From Caproicibacter sp046707225 (GTDB lineage Bacteria; Bacillota; Clostridia; Oscillospirales; Acutalibacteraceae), in assembly GCF_046707225.1 (NCBI RefSeq), contig NZ_JBJKOP010000048.1:3920-67919 (forward strand): a stretch of 64,000 nucleotides of DNA, read 5' to 3'. A program made the translations under genes and the position numbers. The notes beneath the pieces are model-generated. The model was not told the DNA's origin and did not search any database. It saw nothing but the letters and a program-made list of their open reading frames with translations. The first letter of the stretch is position 1; the number at the start of each line of letters is the position of its first letter. Positions 7,033 to 16,110 of the stretch are shown here, piece after piece.

Positions 7033-8994
7033 ATGGAGAAAAAGACCTTTTACATCACGACGCCCATCTATTACCCGTCCGGCAAGCCCCATATCGGACA
7101 CAGCTACTGCACGCTGGCCAGCGACGCCATCGCGCGCTACAAGCGAATGCAGGGGTACGACGTGATGTTTTTAACCGGGACGGACGAACACGGTTTAAAG
7201 ATTGAACAGAAAGCGGAAAAGGAAGGCGTCACGCCAAAACAATATGTGGACCGCATGGCGCAGGTTTTTAAAGATCTGTGGAAACTGCTGAATATCTCAA
7301 ACGACCGCTTTATCCGCACAACGGACGACTACCATGTAAAAGCCGTGCAGAAGATTTTTAAGGAGCTGTACGACCGCGGCGAAATTTACAAAGGCGAATA
7401 CAAAGGCTGGTACTGCACGGACTGCGAGGCTTTCTGGACCGAGACGCAGCTGAAAGACGGCAAATGCCCCGACTGCGGACGCGAAGTGAAAATCGTCAGC
7501 GAGGAAGCCTATTTTTTCCGCCTTTCCAATTACGCCGAACCGCTTCTAAAATACTATGAGGAACACCCTGATTTCATCCAGCCGGAAAGCCGCAAGAATG
7601 AAATGATCAGCTTTATCAAGCAGGGCCTTGAGGACCTGTGCGTCTCCCGCACCAGCTTTTCGTGGGGCATTCCGGTCACCTTCGACCCCAAACATGTGGT
7701 ATACGTCTGGCTTGACGCGCTGACCAACTACATCACGGCGCTCGGGTACGGTTCAGACGACGATTCCGCTTACCGGAAATACTGGCCCGCCGACGTTCAT
7801 TTCGTCGGCAAGGAAATCGTCCGCTTCCACACCATCATCTGGCCCGCCATGCTGATGGCGCTGGAGCTTCCGCTCCCCAAACAGATTTACGGCCACGGCT
7901 GGCTCCTGTTCGGCGACGGAAGCAAAATGAGCAAAAGCAAAGGCAACGTGGTCGACCCGATGACTCTCTGCTCCCGTTACGGCGTGGACGCGATCCGCTA
8001 TTTCCTGCTTCGGGAAATCCCATTCGGCGCCGACGGCCTGTTTACGAACGAAGCGCTGATCAGCCGCATCAACTCCGACCTTGCAAACGACCTTGGGAAC
8101 CTGCTTTCCCGCACGACCGCGATGGCGGAAAAGTATTTCGGCGGAAAAATTCCCGCGGAACGCGAAGCGGCTCCGCTCGACGAAGAACTGAAGGCCACGG
8201 CGCTTTCCCTGCGCGGCAAGTGCGACGAGGCGATCAATAAATACCAGTTCTCAAACGCGCTCGCGGAAATCTGGAAGCTGATTTCGCGCACGAACAAATA
8301 TATCGACGAAACGGCGCCTTGGGCGCTGGGCAAAGACGAAAGTCAAAAGGCTCGCCTTGCGGCGGTTCTTTACAATCTGTGCGAGTCGCTCCGCATCATA
8401 TCCGTTCTGCTCACGCCGTTTCTGCCGGAAACTTCCCCGAAAATTCAGGAGCAGCTCGGCGTTTCCGGCGATGCCGTCACCTATGAATCAGCGGGAATCT
8501 GGGGCGAATTTCCAACCGATGCAGTCGTTAAAAAAGGGGCGACCCTTTTCCCCCGCATCGATGTGGACAAAGAGATTGAGGAACTGAACAAGCTGATTCC
8601 GAATCCTGCCGACCCGGCAAACGCAAAAGCCGCGCAGGAAACGAAAGCGGAGGATCAGCCCGGGGGAATCGCACAGATCGGAATCGAAGATTTCGCGAAA
8701 GTGGATCTGCGGGCTGCAAAAGTAACGGCCTGTGAACCGATCAAGCGTTCCAAAAAGCTTTTAAAGCTGACGCTGGACGACGGCATGGGCGGACGCACGG
8801 TTGCCTCCGGTATTTCGCAGTGGTATAAGCCGGAAGACCTGATCGGGCACACGGTCATTGTGGTATCAAATCTGAAGCCAGCCAAGCTCTGCGGCGTGGA
8901 AAGCCAGGGAATGATCCTTGCCGCCGACGCGGGCGAAGACGACGTGCGCGTGGTCTTTGTCGACGGTGTTCCCGCCGGCAGCAAGATCCGGTAA
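7033..8994 (+). CDS. metG: Methionyl-tRNA synthetase
   Basis: 653 residues, long form. The class I signatures are clear: PHIGH at residues 19-23 and KMSKS at 298-302. The connective-peptide zinc knuckle is CTDCEAFW plus CPDCGRE. The C-terminal about 110 residues, starting near IGIEDFAKVDLRAAKV, form the Trbp111-type tRNA-binding domain found as a fusion in many bacteria. It charges tRNA-Met for initiation and elongation. The start is ATG 7033, with GGAGG 8 bases upstream; a longer in-frame reading from 6982 would begin upstream of the promoter -10. No T-box leader is visible. Confidence 0.97.
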   Translation: MEKKTFYITTPIYYPSGKPHIGHSYCTLASDAIARYKRMQGYDVMFLTGTDEHGLKIEQKAEKEGVTPKQYVDRMAQVFKDLWKLLNISNDRFIRTTDDYHVKAVQKIFKELYDRGEIYKGEYKGWYCTDCEAFWTETQLKDGKCPDCGREVKIVSEEAYFFRLSNYAEPLLKYYEEHPDFIQPESRKNEMISFIKQGLEDLCVSRTSFSWGIPVTFDPKHVVYVWLDALTNYITALGYGSDDDSAYRKYWPADVHFVGKEIVRFHTIIWPAMLMALELPLPKQIYGHGWLLFGDGSKMSKSKGNVVDPMTLCSRYGVDAIRYFLLREIPFGADGLFTNEALISRINSDLANDLGNLLSRTTAMAEKYFGGKIPAEREAAPLDEELKATALSLRGKCDEAINKYQFSNALAEIWKLISRTNKYIDETAPWALGKDESQKARLAAVLYNLCESLRIISVLLTPFLPETSPKIQEQLGVSGDAVTYESAGIWGEFPTDAVVKKGATLFPRIDVDKEIEELNKLIPNPADPANAKAAQETKAEDQPGGIAQIGIEDFAKVDLRAAKVTACEPIKRSKKLLKLTLDDGMGGRTVASGISQWYKPEDLIGHTVIVVSNLKPAKLCGVESQGMILAADAGEDDVRVVFVDGVPAGSKIR

Positions 8995-9014
8995 CCTGCG
9001 GCTGCGCGTTTTTC

Positions 9015-9048
9015 ACCGGGAGAGTCTTTTGATTCTCCCGGTTTTTTT
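9015..9048 (+). terminator. Terminator of metG
   Basis: Stem ACCGGGAGA / TCTCCCGGT separated by GTCTTTTGAT, followed by seven T. Confidence 0.88.
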
Positions 9049-9257
9049 CCACACAAAATCTTTCGGCGGATGGCGGATATTTTCTTGTTTTGCAGACATT
9101 CGTGTGCCAAGCAGAGGAACTTTACCGACGGAAAAAACGAAACCGCCAATATGCGATGGGTCACGCGACAAAAGTGCAAAGAGATGCTTTCACGGAACAG
9201 GAACGGCTTTTATCCCATGCACCTCAACGCACTAAAGAAATCTTTGATGGAGGCCAT
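9049..9257. other. Intergenic stretch before tatD, nothing recognised
   Basis: About 210 bases between the metG terminator and the tatD start. Short open frames here have no ribosome site or family features. I see no convincing SigA promoter, although tatD needs one if the metG terminator is efficient. Confidence 0.5.
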
Positions 9258-10037
9258 ATGAATTACTCCAATATTTTCGACAGCCACGCGCACTACGACG
9301 ACGAAGCGTTCGACGCCGACCGGGACGGCCTGCTCGCCTCTCTTCCGGAAAAAGGCGTCTGCCATGTGGTCGACTGCGGCGCGGACCTTGTCTCTTCCCG
9401 CAAAGCAATTTCACTTGCAGCGCGGTACGGCTATTTTTCGGCGGCGGCGGGCATTCATCCGGAATGCGCCAAAGACGTTCCCGCCGATTGGCAGACACAG
9501 CTTGAAGAGTTGCTCGCCGATTCGCACATTGTTGCGGTCGGGGAAATCGGCCTTGACTATCACTTTGAGGAAAACGCCCCCAGAGATGTGCAGCGCGATA
9601 TTTTTGAAAAGCAGATTCTTCTGGCAAACAAGCTCCGCCTACCGGTGATCGTGCATGACCGCGACGCGCACGGCGACACCATGGAGCTGCTGCGCCGCCA
9701 CCGCCCGGCCGGGGTCATCCACTGCTTTTCGGGCAGCGTGGAAATGGCGGCCGAAGCCGTTCGGCTCGGGATGTATCTCGGCGTCGGCGGTTCCGTTACC
9801 TTTAAGAACGCCCGCGTTCCGGTCGAGGTGGTAAAGAGCCTGCCGCGCGACCGCCTGCTGCTGGAAACCGACTGTCCCTATCTCGCGCCGGTCCCGTACC
9901 GCGGCAAGCGCAACGATTCCTCGCTGATCCCTTTCGTCGCGGAAAAAATCGCCGGAATTCGAGGCGAAAGTCCGCAGGATATTCTAACCCTGGCAAAAGA
10001 AAACGCGGAAACACTGTTCCGCGTCTGCAAAGACTGA
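9258..10037 (+). CDS. tatD: TatD-family metal-dependent hydrolase / DNase
   Basis: 259 residues with the full TIM-barrel amidohydrolase metal set: FDSHAHYDD (HxH) at the N-terminus, GEIGLDYHF, VIVHDRDAHG, GVIHCFSGS and LLLETDCPYLAP. TatD proteins act as 3'-5' exonucleases or quality-control DNases. Start at ATG 9258, with GGAGG 4 bases upstream; the frame is open a further 56 codons upstream, but that part has no ribosome site and no similarity. The metG-tatD order is common in Bacillota. Confidence 0.93.
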   Translation: MNYSNIFDSHAHYDDEAFDADRDGLLASLPEKGVCHVVDCGADLVSSRKAISLAARYGYFSAAAGIHPECAKDVPADWQTQLEELLADSHIVAVGEIGLDYHFEENAPRDVQRDIFEKQILLANKLRLPVIVHDRDAHGDTMELLRRHRPAGVIHCFSGSVEMAAEAVRLGMYLGVGGSVTFKNARVPVEVVKSLPRDRLLLETDCPYLAPVPYRGKRNDSSLIPFVAEKIAGIRGESPQDILTLAKENAETLFRVCKD

Positions 10038-10129
10038 AAAGACCATTTTTCGCTGAACGGCCATCCCGTGCGAACTCATACAAGGACTCTCACCCTCTTC
10101 CATGCCAAAAAGCGCGCGGAGAAAAAACG

Positions 10130-10270
10130 GATTCCAGCAAATTCGGCAAAGTAAGCCCGGCTTATTTTGCTCAGCTCAATGAAATGGACAGGATTATCAC
10201 CGACAGCGGACTGTCCTCCGACTGGAAAAGCTTTATCGAACAGGCAGACATTAAACTTTCGCTCGTCTAA
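10130..10270 (+). pseudogene. Remnant of a DeoR-family regulator (C-terminal fragment)
   Basis: A 46-codon reading frame without its own start encodes DSSKFGKVSPAYFAQ, then LNEMDRIITDSGLS and DWKSFIEQADIKLS before TAA. This matches the end of the DeoR sugar-phosphate-sensing domain, where 'DSSKFG..S......L..ID.IITD' is strongly conserved. Immediately upstream, in another frame, HAKKRAEKK resembles the preceding helix, so at least one small deletion or frameshift separates them. The winged-helix domain is gone. It lies between tatD and rpoN with no partner genes. Confidence 0.65.
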
Positions 10271-10418
10271 AGGCTTACGCCCGTTTCGTTCGGGAAGCTC
10301 TACTGGCGGATATGGCTGTTTCGAACCGGCTTTGCTCTCATTTTCCGAATTGTTATTATGATACGTCAAAATACTGCTATATTGGATTTGAGAGATGAAA
10401 GCGGGGGAGGAATTCGAA

Positions 10419-11747
10419 ATGGACTTGCTGCAGGAAATCAGCCAAAAGCAAACGTTGTCGCTCCTGCAGACGCAGTCGCTGAAAATTCTGATGATGAACA
10501 ACAGCGAATTGTACGACTTTCTGCAGCGTGAACAAATGGAAAACCCCGTGCTGGAGCTGGAAGGCGGTTCGGAAGAGGAGAAGATCCGTTCGATCGGCGA
10601 TTGGTTTTGCCGTCAGGGACACGGCCCCGAGAGCATTGAATGGGACGAGGAGGAGCGGGAGGCCGCGTGGAAAGAAGACCAGACGACTTCTTTGCAGGAG
10701 TCGCTGAAATCCCAGATCAGACTGCGTATGTATACAAAACGGGAAATCCAGTTGATTCAGTATATCATCGACCTCCTGGATGAGGACGGCTATCTCACGG
10801 TTTCGGCGGACGAAATCAGTTCCCTTACAAGCTGCAGCCGGGAACAGGTGCGAAAATGTATAGACGCGGTTCAGGGCATGGAGCCCGCCGGAGTGGGGGC
10901 CGGCGGCCTTTGTGAGTGCCTGCTGCTCCAACTGGAGGCAAAGGGCCTTTTGGACCGCAATTTCGCTTCGATCATAGAAAATTGCCTGACGGACGTCGCC
11001 TATGGCCATTATCATAAAATAGCGCGGCAGCTTTCTCTGCCGATCAAAGAGGTGAAAGAATACGTTGCGGTCCTTCACTCCTTGAACCCGCGCCCTGGCA
11101 GCGGGTTTGGATGCCGGGAGAATCCGGCTTACATCGTACCGGACGTCTTAATCGACCGGCAGGAAGACTCCTGGGAGATTACGCTGAACGACCGGTGGAT
11201 CGGATCCGTCGGCGTCAGCAGAATGTATGAAGCTCTGTATCGCAATTCGAAAGACCCGGGCACGACGGAGTACCTGAAAGAAAAAATCCGGCGGGCGCAG
11301 TTTGTTGTGAAAAGCGTTGAGCAAAGGCGCAATACCCTTCTCAGAGTGACACGCGTGGTTCTCGACAGGCAGAAAGAGTATTTTGAGGGAAGAGGCCCTT
11401 TGGCGCCGCTGAATCTCAGCATGGTGTCGGGCGAGCTGAAGCTTCACGAATCGACCGTCAGCCGGGCAATTCGGGAAAAATATCTTCAGTCGCCCGTTGG
11501 CACGCGTCTGTTTAAGGACTTTTTCAGCGCCGGCGTGGCGTCCTGCGGAGAAATGATGAGCAGCCACGCGGTCAAGGAAATGATTGTCAGGCTGATACGG
11601 GAGGAAGACACGGCCAGACCGCTCAGCGACAGCGCGCTTGCGGAAAAGCTGAAGGGATCGGGAGTTAACATATCGCGCAGAACGGTCGCGAAATACCGCG
11701 ATGAGCTGAAGATCAAAAATGCCTTTGAACGCAGAAGTCTGAAATAG
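10419..11747 (+). CDS. rpoN: RNA polymerase sigma-54 factor
   Basis: 442 residues. Region I is Gln/Leu-rich (QTLSLLQTQSLKILMMNN), followed by an acidic stretch, the core-binding region and the C-terminal DNA-binding part. The RpoN box (RRTVAKYRD, about 420-428) contacts the -24 element. Start chosen at ATG 10419, with GGGGAGG 8 bases upstream; an ATG at 10395 lacks a site. It directs polymerase to -24/-12 promoters and needs an AAA+ activator; one is encoded at 17720-19621, and two matching promoters lie at 15044 and 17392, so this locus appears to hold a complete sigma-54 circuit. Confidence 0.95.
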   Translation: MDLLQEISQKQTLSLLQTQSLKILMMNNSELYDFLQREQMENPVLELEGGSEEEKIRSIGDWFCRQGHGPESIEWDEEEREAAWKEDQTTSLQESLKSQIRLRMYTKREIQLIQYIIDLLDEDGYLTVSADEISSLTSCSREQVRKCIDAVQGMEPAGVGAGGLCECLLLQLEAKGLLDRNFASIIENCLTDVAYGHYHKIARQLSLPIKEVKEYVAVLHSLNPRPGSGFGCRENPAYIVPDVLIDRQEDSWEITLNDRWIGSVGVSRMYEALYRNSKDPGTTEYLKEKIRRAQFVVKSVEQRRNTLLRVTRVVLDRQKEYFEGRGPLAPLNLSMVSGELKLHESTVSRAIREKYLQSPVGTRLFKDFFSAGVASCGEMMSSHAVKEMIVRLIREEDTARPLSDSALAEKLKGSGVNISRRTVAKYRDELKIKNAFERRSLK

Positions 11748-11749
11748 AG

Positions 11750-11815
11750 AAAAGCGGAACCGCTCTCTCCGGGAAAAATCAGGTCCCGGGAGGAGCGATT
11801 CCGCTTTTCTTTTGC
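11750..11815. terminator. Long bidirectional terminator between rpoN and the TRAP operon
   Basis: AAAGCGGAA...CGCTC...CCGGG pairs with CCCGG...GAGCG...TTCCGCTTTT across a short loop. It is flanked by A and T runs, so it can stop transcription from both convergent sides. Confidence 0.8.
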
Positions 11816-11854
11816 GTAAAGGCCGAAAGTGAAATAGTAACAGGGAAGCTTTGT

Positions 11855-13165
11855 TTATGCCAGCAGGTTCGGAATGAAAGTGGAAATTGCAGGGACATAG
11901 GTGGTCAGCAATACGACGACCAGACTGGCGATAACAAAGGGCATAACATCTTTTACAATATCCACATACCGCGCGCCGGAAATTTTCTGGGCCATGAATA
12001 CGGAGCTGCAGAAGGGAGGCGTAATGAATCCAACGCTCAGGTTGACCAGAATAATGGCGCCGAAGTGGATCGGGTTGATTCCCATTGCCGTTGCAGTAGG
12101 CAGCAGAAGCGGAACGATGAGCAGGATCGCGGCGTTGATATCGATCAGCATTCCGGCAATCAGGAAAATAACATTGGCAAAGATCAGGAAGACGGCGCCG
12201 CTCGCAATATGGGCGGTGACAAAAACTTTGATCGCTTCCGCAATGCCGATCATGGAAATGACGCGGCCGGAGCAGTTGGAAAAATCAATCAGAATACAAA
12301 TGGCCGCGGTTGAGATCGCCGCATTTAAGGTTAGGCCGAGGAATTTGGAAGTCAAGTCGTTTTTATGAAATATTTTTTTATACAGGAAAAAGATCATTCC
12401 GTAAACGACGGCGACGGCACCGGCTTCGGTAGCGGTAAAAATGCCGCCGTAGATTCCTCCGAAAATAATCACGGGCATAATCAGAGCGGGAATGGATCTC
12501 AGAAAAGCCGTTCCGACATTTTTTATGTAACAAGGAAAAGTAATCTGGACCGTGCTTTTTTCTTCCCTGCGCCCCTGCACAAAGTAGTTGATTCCCATAA
12601 AGGCGGCGATGCAGATAAGAGCCGGTCCGACGGTGCTCATCCACACCTGAGAAATACTGACTGAGGCGCACAAACCATACATGATTCCCGGTACGGAGGG
12701 CGGAATTAAAATTCCCAGAAAGCTTGCCGCGGCAGCCAGCGCCGCACAATAGCTGGCCGAATACCCCTTTTTCTTCATTTCCGGTACCATGATGCCGCCC
12801 ACACAGCTGATGGTCGCGAGGCAGGAGCCGGTCAAAACGCCGAACGCCGCAGAGGTCAGAATGGTTACGGCGCCCAGAGAGCCGCGCAGGCGCCCCACCA
12901 GGGAATCGATCAATTCAATCAGCGCAGCCGCGATGCCGCTGTATTGCATGATTGCGCCCGCAAAGATAAACAGCGGAACGGCAAGCAACGGGAAGCTGTC
13001 CAGACCCGAAAAGGTGACCGTGCAGAGAATTTTACTGCTTAATCCGTCAAAGAACAGTACGGCCAGCGTTGCCATGCCGATAGAATATCCGACCGGAACT
13101 TTGAAGCACATAGCCAGACCAAGGAAGAACAGCAGAAAAATACCGAGTAATGCCAAAGGGCTCAT
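11855..13165 (-). CDS. TRAP transporter large permease (DctM family)
   Basis: 436 residues, about 12 membrane spans. LFFLGLAMCFKVPVGYSIG near the N-terminus and the repeated hydrophobic helices with GSCLATISCVGGIMVPEMKK and LIPPSVPGIMYG (the conserved 'PPS...YG' DctM stretch) identify the ion-coupled large subunit. It works with the small subunit just upstream and the binding protein at 13856-14935, using a sodium or proton gradient to import a carboxylate. Start ATG with AAGGAGG 8 bases upstream. Last gene of the TRAP operon, which runs into the bidirectional terminator. Confidence 0.95.
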   Translation of the reverse strand: MSPLALLGIFLLFFLGLAMCFKVPVGYSIGMATLAVLFFDGLSSKILCTVTFSGLDSFPLLAVPLFIFAGAIMQYSGIAAALIELIDSLVGRLRGSLGAVTILTSAAFGVLTGSCLATISCVGGIMVPEMKKKGYSASYCAALAAAASFLGILIPPSVPGIMYGLCASVSISQVWMSTVGPALICIAAFMGINYFVQGRREEKSTVQITFPCYIKNVGTAFLRSIPALIMPVIIFGGIYGGIFTATEAGAVAVVYGMIFFLYKKIFHKNDLTSKFLGLTLNAAISTAAICILIDFSNCSGRVISMIGIAEAIKVFVTAHIASGAVFLIFANVIFLIAGMLIDINAAILLIVPLLLPTATAMGINPIHFGAIILVNLSVGFITPPFCSSVFMAQKISGARYVDIVKDVMPFVIASLVVVLLTTYVPAISTFIPNLLA

Positions 13166-13184
13166 TGTCTTTATCCTCCTTTAA

Positions 13185-13721
13185 TCAAGCACTCTCCGTT
13201 GCTTCATCATTTATTTGATAGGAATAAAAGAGACGGCAAATATCGTGGTAAGCCATCAGAATACTGCCGATCAGAATACTGCTCATCGGAATCAGCATGT
13301 TAATGTGCATGCTTGCAGAAACCTGCGGGTGCACTGCGATGCTTTGAAGGTAGTCAAAATAAAGATAAGAGAACAAAACGATAAAGATAAATGTAATCAG
13401 AATCGCGAGCTTATTAAACAGCGTGATCACCCTTTGAGGATTTTTGCATTTTTTTTCGGCGATCGTGTCCACAAGGTCGATTCCGATATGTTCCTTGGTT
13501 GCAAACGCGCGGGCGGCTCCGATAAATGTCAGAGCCACAAAAAGATACCGTGCGAGTTCTTCGCACCAGGGGGAGGAAATCATTAAAACATAGCGGCAGA
13601 CAACCTGAATCGCAATGCTGCCAACCATGGCGACCAGGGAAAGAACCAGAAAGATGTTTTCCACGGCGACGATGCCGTGTTCAATTTTACGGAAAGTTTT
13701 TACAGCGCTTTTTTTCTGCAT
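13185..13721 (-). CDS. TRAP transporter small permease (DctQ family)
   Basis: About 178 residues with four membrane spans. The DctQ pattern is visible: a first span, then VCRYVLMISSPWCEELARYLFVALTFIGAA, where the 'W.EE..R' motif is diagnostic. Start set at ATG 13721, with GAGGG 7 bases upstream; the frame extends 7 codons further without a better site. It holds the binding-protein dock and the large permease together. It lies 19 bases upstream of the DctM gene. Confidence 0.93.
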   Translation of the reverse strand: MQKKSAVKTFRKIEHGIVAVENIFLVLSLVAMVGSIAIQVVCRYVLMISSPWCEELARYLFVALTFIGAARAFATKEHIGIDLVDTIAEKKCKNPQRVITLFNKLAILITFIFIVLFSYLYFDYLQSIAVHPQVSASMHINMLIPMSSILIGSILMAYHDICRLFYSYQINDEATESA

Positions 13722-13771
13722 ACAAGTACCCTCACATCCCAAATGGATTAAAAACGGTTTTTAAAGGAAAC

Positions 13772-13812
13772 AGCAGCCGACGGATTGATTCAATTTTGGA
13801 ATCCGCAGCTGC
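13772..13812 (-). other. Intercistronic hairpin between the DctP and DctQ genes
   Basis: On the transcript, AGCAGC-TG-CGGATT pairs with AATCCG-TCG-GCTGCT. No T-run follows, so it is more likely a stabilising or partial-attenuation hairpin that lets the binding protein be made in excess over the permeases, as is common in binding-protein operons. That role is inferred. Confidence 0.55.
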
Positions 13813-13855
13813 TTTGTTTTCCTTTCACAAACGTTTGAATCGGGCGGATTCCGGC

Positions 13856-14935
13856 TTATACGCCAAAATCCTTATTGATCTTTTCCATGATGGAGGAATC
13901 AAACTTGTTATTATAGGTGGACCACAGGTTTACCGCAACTTTTTTCAAATCTTTATAGAATTGGGAATCTTCTTTCACTTCGTAGGTCTTAAATTTACCG
14001 TTCTTTATAATGGTCTGAGTGTCGGCGCGCATGGATTTGCGGAAACTCGCGCCGGCCTCTGTCGCGGCCTTTGTAAATGCGGCCTGCTGCGCGGGAGTCA
14101 TTTTGTCCCAGAAGGACTGACTGCATACAATTGACGCGCCGGAATACATGTAATTTAGCTGGGTCACATATTTAATGTCGTCGAGAACGCCCATGGATTT
14201 CAGATTGTAAACCGAGTTGTCAACGCCGTCCACGGTTTTTTGCTCCAGCGCCGCGAGTGTTTCGCTGGTGCTGATCGCGGCGGGAATCGCACCGCAGGCC
14301 TTGTAAAAGTCCTGGCACGCGTCAACTTCCGGCACGCGGATTTTCAGGCCCTTAAAGTCATCCATGGATTGAATCGGGCGCGAAACAGTGCCGCACTCGC
14401 GGAATTCATTTTCCGTAGCCGCCACACGAACAATTCCCTTCGCGGCCATCTCTTTGGTCAGCTCCTGCCCGATCCATCCGTTGATGTAATATTTGTCAAC
14501 CTGATCGTAAGAGGTAATCATAAACGGAAGCCATGCCCAGCCGAGTCCGCCGATCGACGAATCGATGCCCATGTCAGAGATCAGGCCGACATCCAAAGTT
14601 CCGAGCTGAACCATTTCCGTCATTTCACGTTCTCCGCCCAGGCTGCCGCCGGCGATTTTTGTTCCTTTTATCGTACCTCCGGAATACTGGTCGCACAATT
14701 TAATCAAAAGGTCCATCGTGGTATCCTGTACGCCTTCCCCGGAATGAGTGTTGTTAACCTTGAATGTAACCGCGGGGTCCTTTGAAGCGTCACCCCCCGG
14801 CGCGGCGGAGCCGGCGGATGCGGTGCCGCCCGAATTTGAGACGGTCTGCGTTGACGCTCCGGAGCCGCCGCAGGCACTCAGCAGGGAAGTTGTGAGAAGT
14901 GCAAGGGTTAAAAACAATGCAAGTTTCTTTTTCAT
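13856..14935 (-). CDS. TRAP transporter substrate-binding lipoprotein (DctP family)
   Basis: About 359 residues. The signal peptide ends in a lipobox LSAC (Cys22), followed by a Gly/Ser/Thr linker, so it is a membrane-anchored binding protein. The DctP fold is marked by EMTEMVQLGTLDVGLIS, by the Arg-containing IRVPEVDACQDFYKACGAIP (the Arg that clamps the substrate carboxylate lies in this type of segment) and by VDGVDNSVYNLKS. Start at ATG 14935, with GGAG 8 bases upstream, rather than the upstream in-frame ATG at 14983. It is the first gene after the sigma-54 promoter at 15044-15058. Confidence 0.94.
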   Translation of the reverse strand: MKKKLALFLTLALLTTSLLSACGGSGASTQTVSNSGGTASAGSAAPGGDASKDPAVTFKVNNTHSGEGVQDTTMDLLIKLCDQYSGGTIKGTKIAGGSLGGEREMTEMVQLGTLDVGLISDMGIDSSIGGLGWAWLPFMITSYDQVDKYYINGWIGQELTKEMAAKGIVRVAATENEFRECGTVSRPIQSMDDFKGLKIRVPEVDACQDFYKACGAIPAAISTSETLAALEQKTVDGVDNSVYNLKSMGVLDDIKYVTQLNYMYSGASIVCSQSFWDKMTPAQQAAFTKAATEAGASFRKSMRADTQTIIKNGKFKTYEVKEDSQFYKDLKKVAVNLWSTYNNKFDSSIMEKINKDFGV

Positions 14936-15043
14936 AATACAAACTCCTGTTCTTTCTATTTGCGCCTTTACAAACGCCTGCAAAATCGATCAAAGCGCGA
15001 AGCCCGGTTTTGCAGCAGTCAGGCCACCTGATTTAGTATAATA

Positions 15044-15058
15044 GCAAAATCTGTGCCA
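15044..15058 (-). promoter_or_regulatory. Sigma-54 promoter of the TRAP operon
   Basis: On the minus strand TGGCACAGATTTTGC: GG and GC are separated by exactly 10 bases, as the -24/-12 consensus (TGGCAC-N5-TTGC) requires. Predicted start near 15032, giving a leader of about 97 bases. No competing SigA promoter was seen for this operon. Confidence 0.85.
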
Positions 15059-15154
15059 TTTACGTACAAATAGTCAAAAAATGCAGATAAATTAAGAAAA
15101 TTCTAGATAATATCCGCTAATCAGGCTTGAATCAGCAGGGCAAATTAATTGATC

Positions 15155-15194
15155 TATGTTTCATTATTTCTTATCTAAAAATTTATGAAACATA
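15155..15194 (-). promoter_or_regulatory. Upstream activator site for the TRAP promoter
   Basis: Inverted repeat TATGTTTCAT / ATGAAACATA with a 20-base spacer; as TGTTTCA-N22-TGAAACA its half-sites are 29 bases apart centre to centre. The centre is about 142 bases upstream of the predicted start, a normal enhancer distance. The same arrangement recurs at 17530-17579. It begins a few bases after the stop codon of the lyase gene. Confidence 0.75.
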
Positions 15195-15197
15195 TTT

Positions 15198-16097
15198 TTA
15201 GCAACACGGACTGCCTTTGATTCGGATATTATGGCCGCTGTAAATCCCGTTTGGAATCATCTGATCTTCCGCTTTTGCCGCCGCAAGAATTTTCTCAAAA
15301 GAAATCCCGGTTTCATATCCCATTTCGTTCAGCATCAGAACAAGGTCCTCCGTGGCTGTATTCCCCGACGCACCGGGAGCGAACGGGCAGCCGCCCAGAC
15401 CGCCGAGCGTTGCCTGCACTCCGTCTATTCCGGATTCCACGGCAGCAAGGGTATTGACAAGCCCCATGTTCCTCGTGTCATGAATATGGATTTCCACCCT
15501 GGCGGCGGGGAATTTCTCTTTAACCGCTTGCAGAAAAAGGCGAACCTGTGCCGGGTCCGCCAAACCGACGGTATCGCACAGATTGAAAGTTGTAACGCCA
15601 AGGTCCCAAGCACGCTGCAGGAAACCGAGAAGCGGCTCCACCCTGCGGAACTTTCCCTCAAACGGGCAGCCGAACGCCGTCGCGACGTCCAGACAAACGT
15701 CAAGCTCCGGAAAAGACTCCTTGATTTTTGCCAGCTCTGCAAACGATTCGTCATGTGTCCGGTTGATATTTGCTTTATTGTGACTGACGCTCAGCGAAAT
15801 AACGTTGGTTACCTTTTTCATTCCCGCTTCCCGGGCAGACTGCGCGCCCCTGAAATTCGGGATGAGCGCAAACAAATCAAGCTCCGGGTATTTCCAGAGG
15901 CAGGCACGGGCGACTTCCCCGGCGTCTTTCATCTGGGGAATCGCTTTGGGATTGACAAAAGACGTGATCTGTATGTGTTTTACGCCCGATTGCACCAGAC
16001 TGTCGATGACGGTCAGCTTATCTGAAACCGGCAGATAATCGGGCAGGTTTTGAAAACCGTCACGGGGACCAACCTCAATCACATCAATTTTTTTCAT
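15198..16097 (-). CDS. HMG-CoA-lyase-type aldolase
   Basis: 299 residues of the HMGL-like TIM barrel. VIEVGPRDGFQN (catalytic Arg-Asp), HIQITSFVNP, DTVGLADP, VEIHIHDTRNMGL (metal-binding HxH) and the glycine-rich GLGGCPFAPGASGNTATED with the active-site cysteine are all present. Hydroxymethylglutaryl-CoA lyase cleaves HMG-CoA to acetyl-CoA and acetoacetate; close relatives cleave other 3-hydroxy-3-methylacyl-CoAs. Start at ATG 16097, with AAGGAGG 8 bases upstream. It is cotranscribed behind the CoA-transferase, 13 bases away. Enzyme class is secure; the exact substrate is not. Confidence 0.9.
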   Translation of the reverse strand: MKKIDVIEVGPRDGFQNLPDYLPVSDKLTVIDSLVQSGVKHIQITSFVNPKAIPQMKDAGEVARACLWKYPELDLFALIPNFRGAQSAREAGMKKVTNVISLSVSHNKANINRTHDESFAELAKIKESFPELDVCLDVATAFGCPFEGKFRRVEPLLGFLQRAWDLGVTTFNLCDTVGLADPAQVRLFLQAVKEKFPAARVEIHIHDTRNMGLVNTLAAVESGIDGVQATLGGLGGCPFAPGASGNTATEDLVLMLNEMGYETGISFEKILAAAKAEDQMIPNGIYSGHNIRIKGSPCC

Positions 16098-16110
16098 CGT
16101 AATCACCTCC

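Noticed and set aside
15198..16097. Role of the lyase in leucine degradation or mevalonate metabolism
   Set aside because: No methylcrotonyl-CoA carboxylase, hydratase or HMG-CoA synthase/reductase genes are nearby; the TRAP and CoA-transferase partners point to an imported acid.
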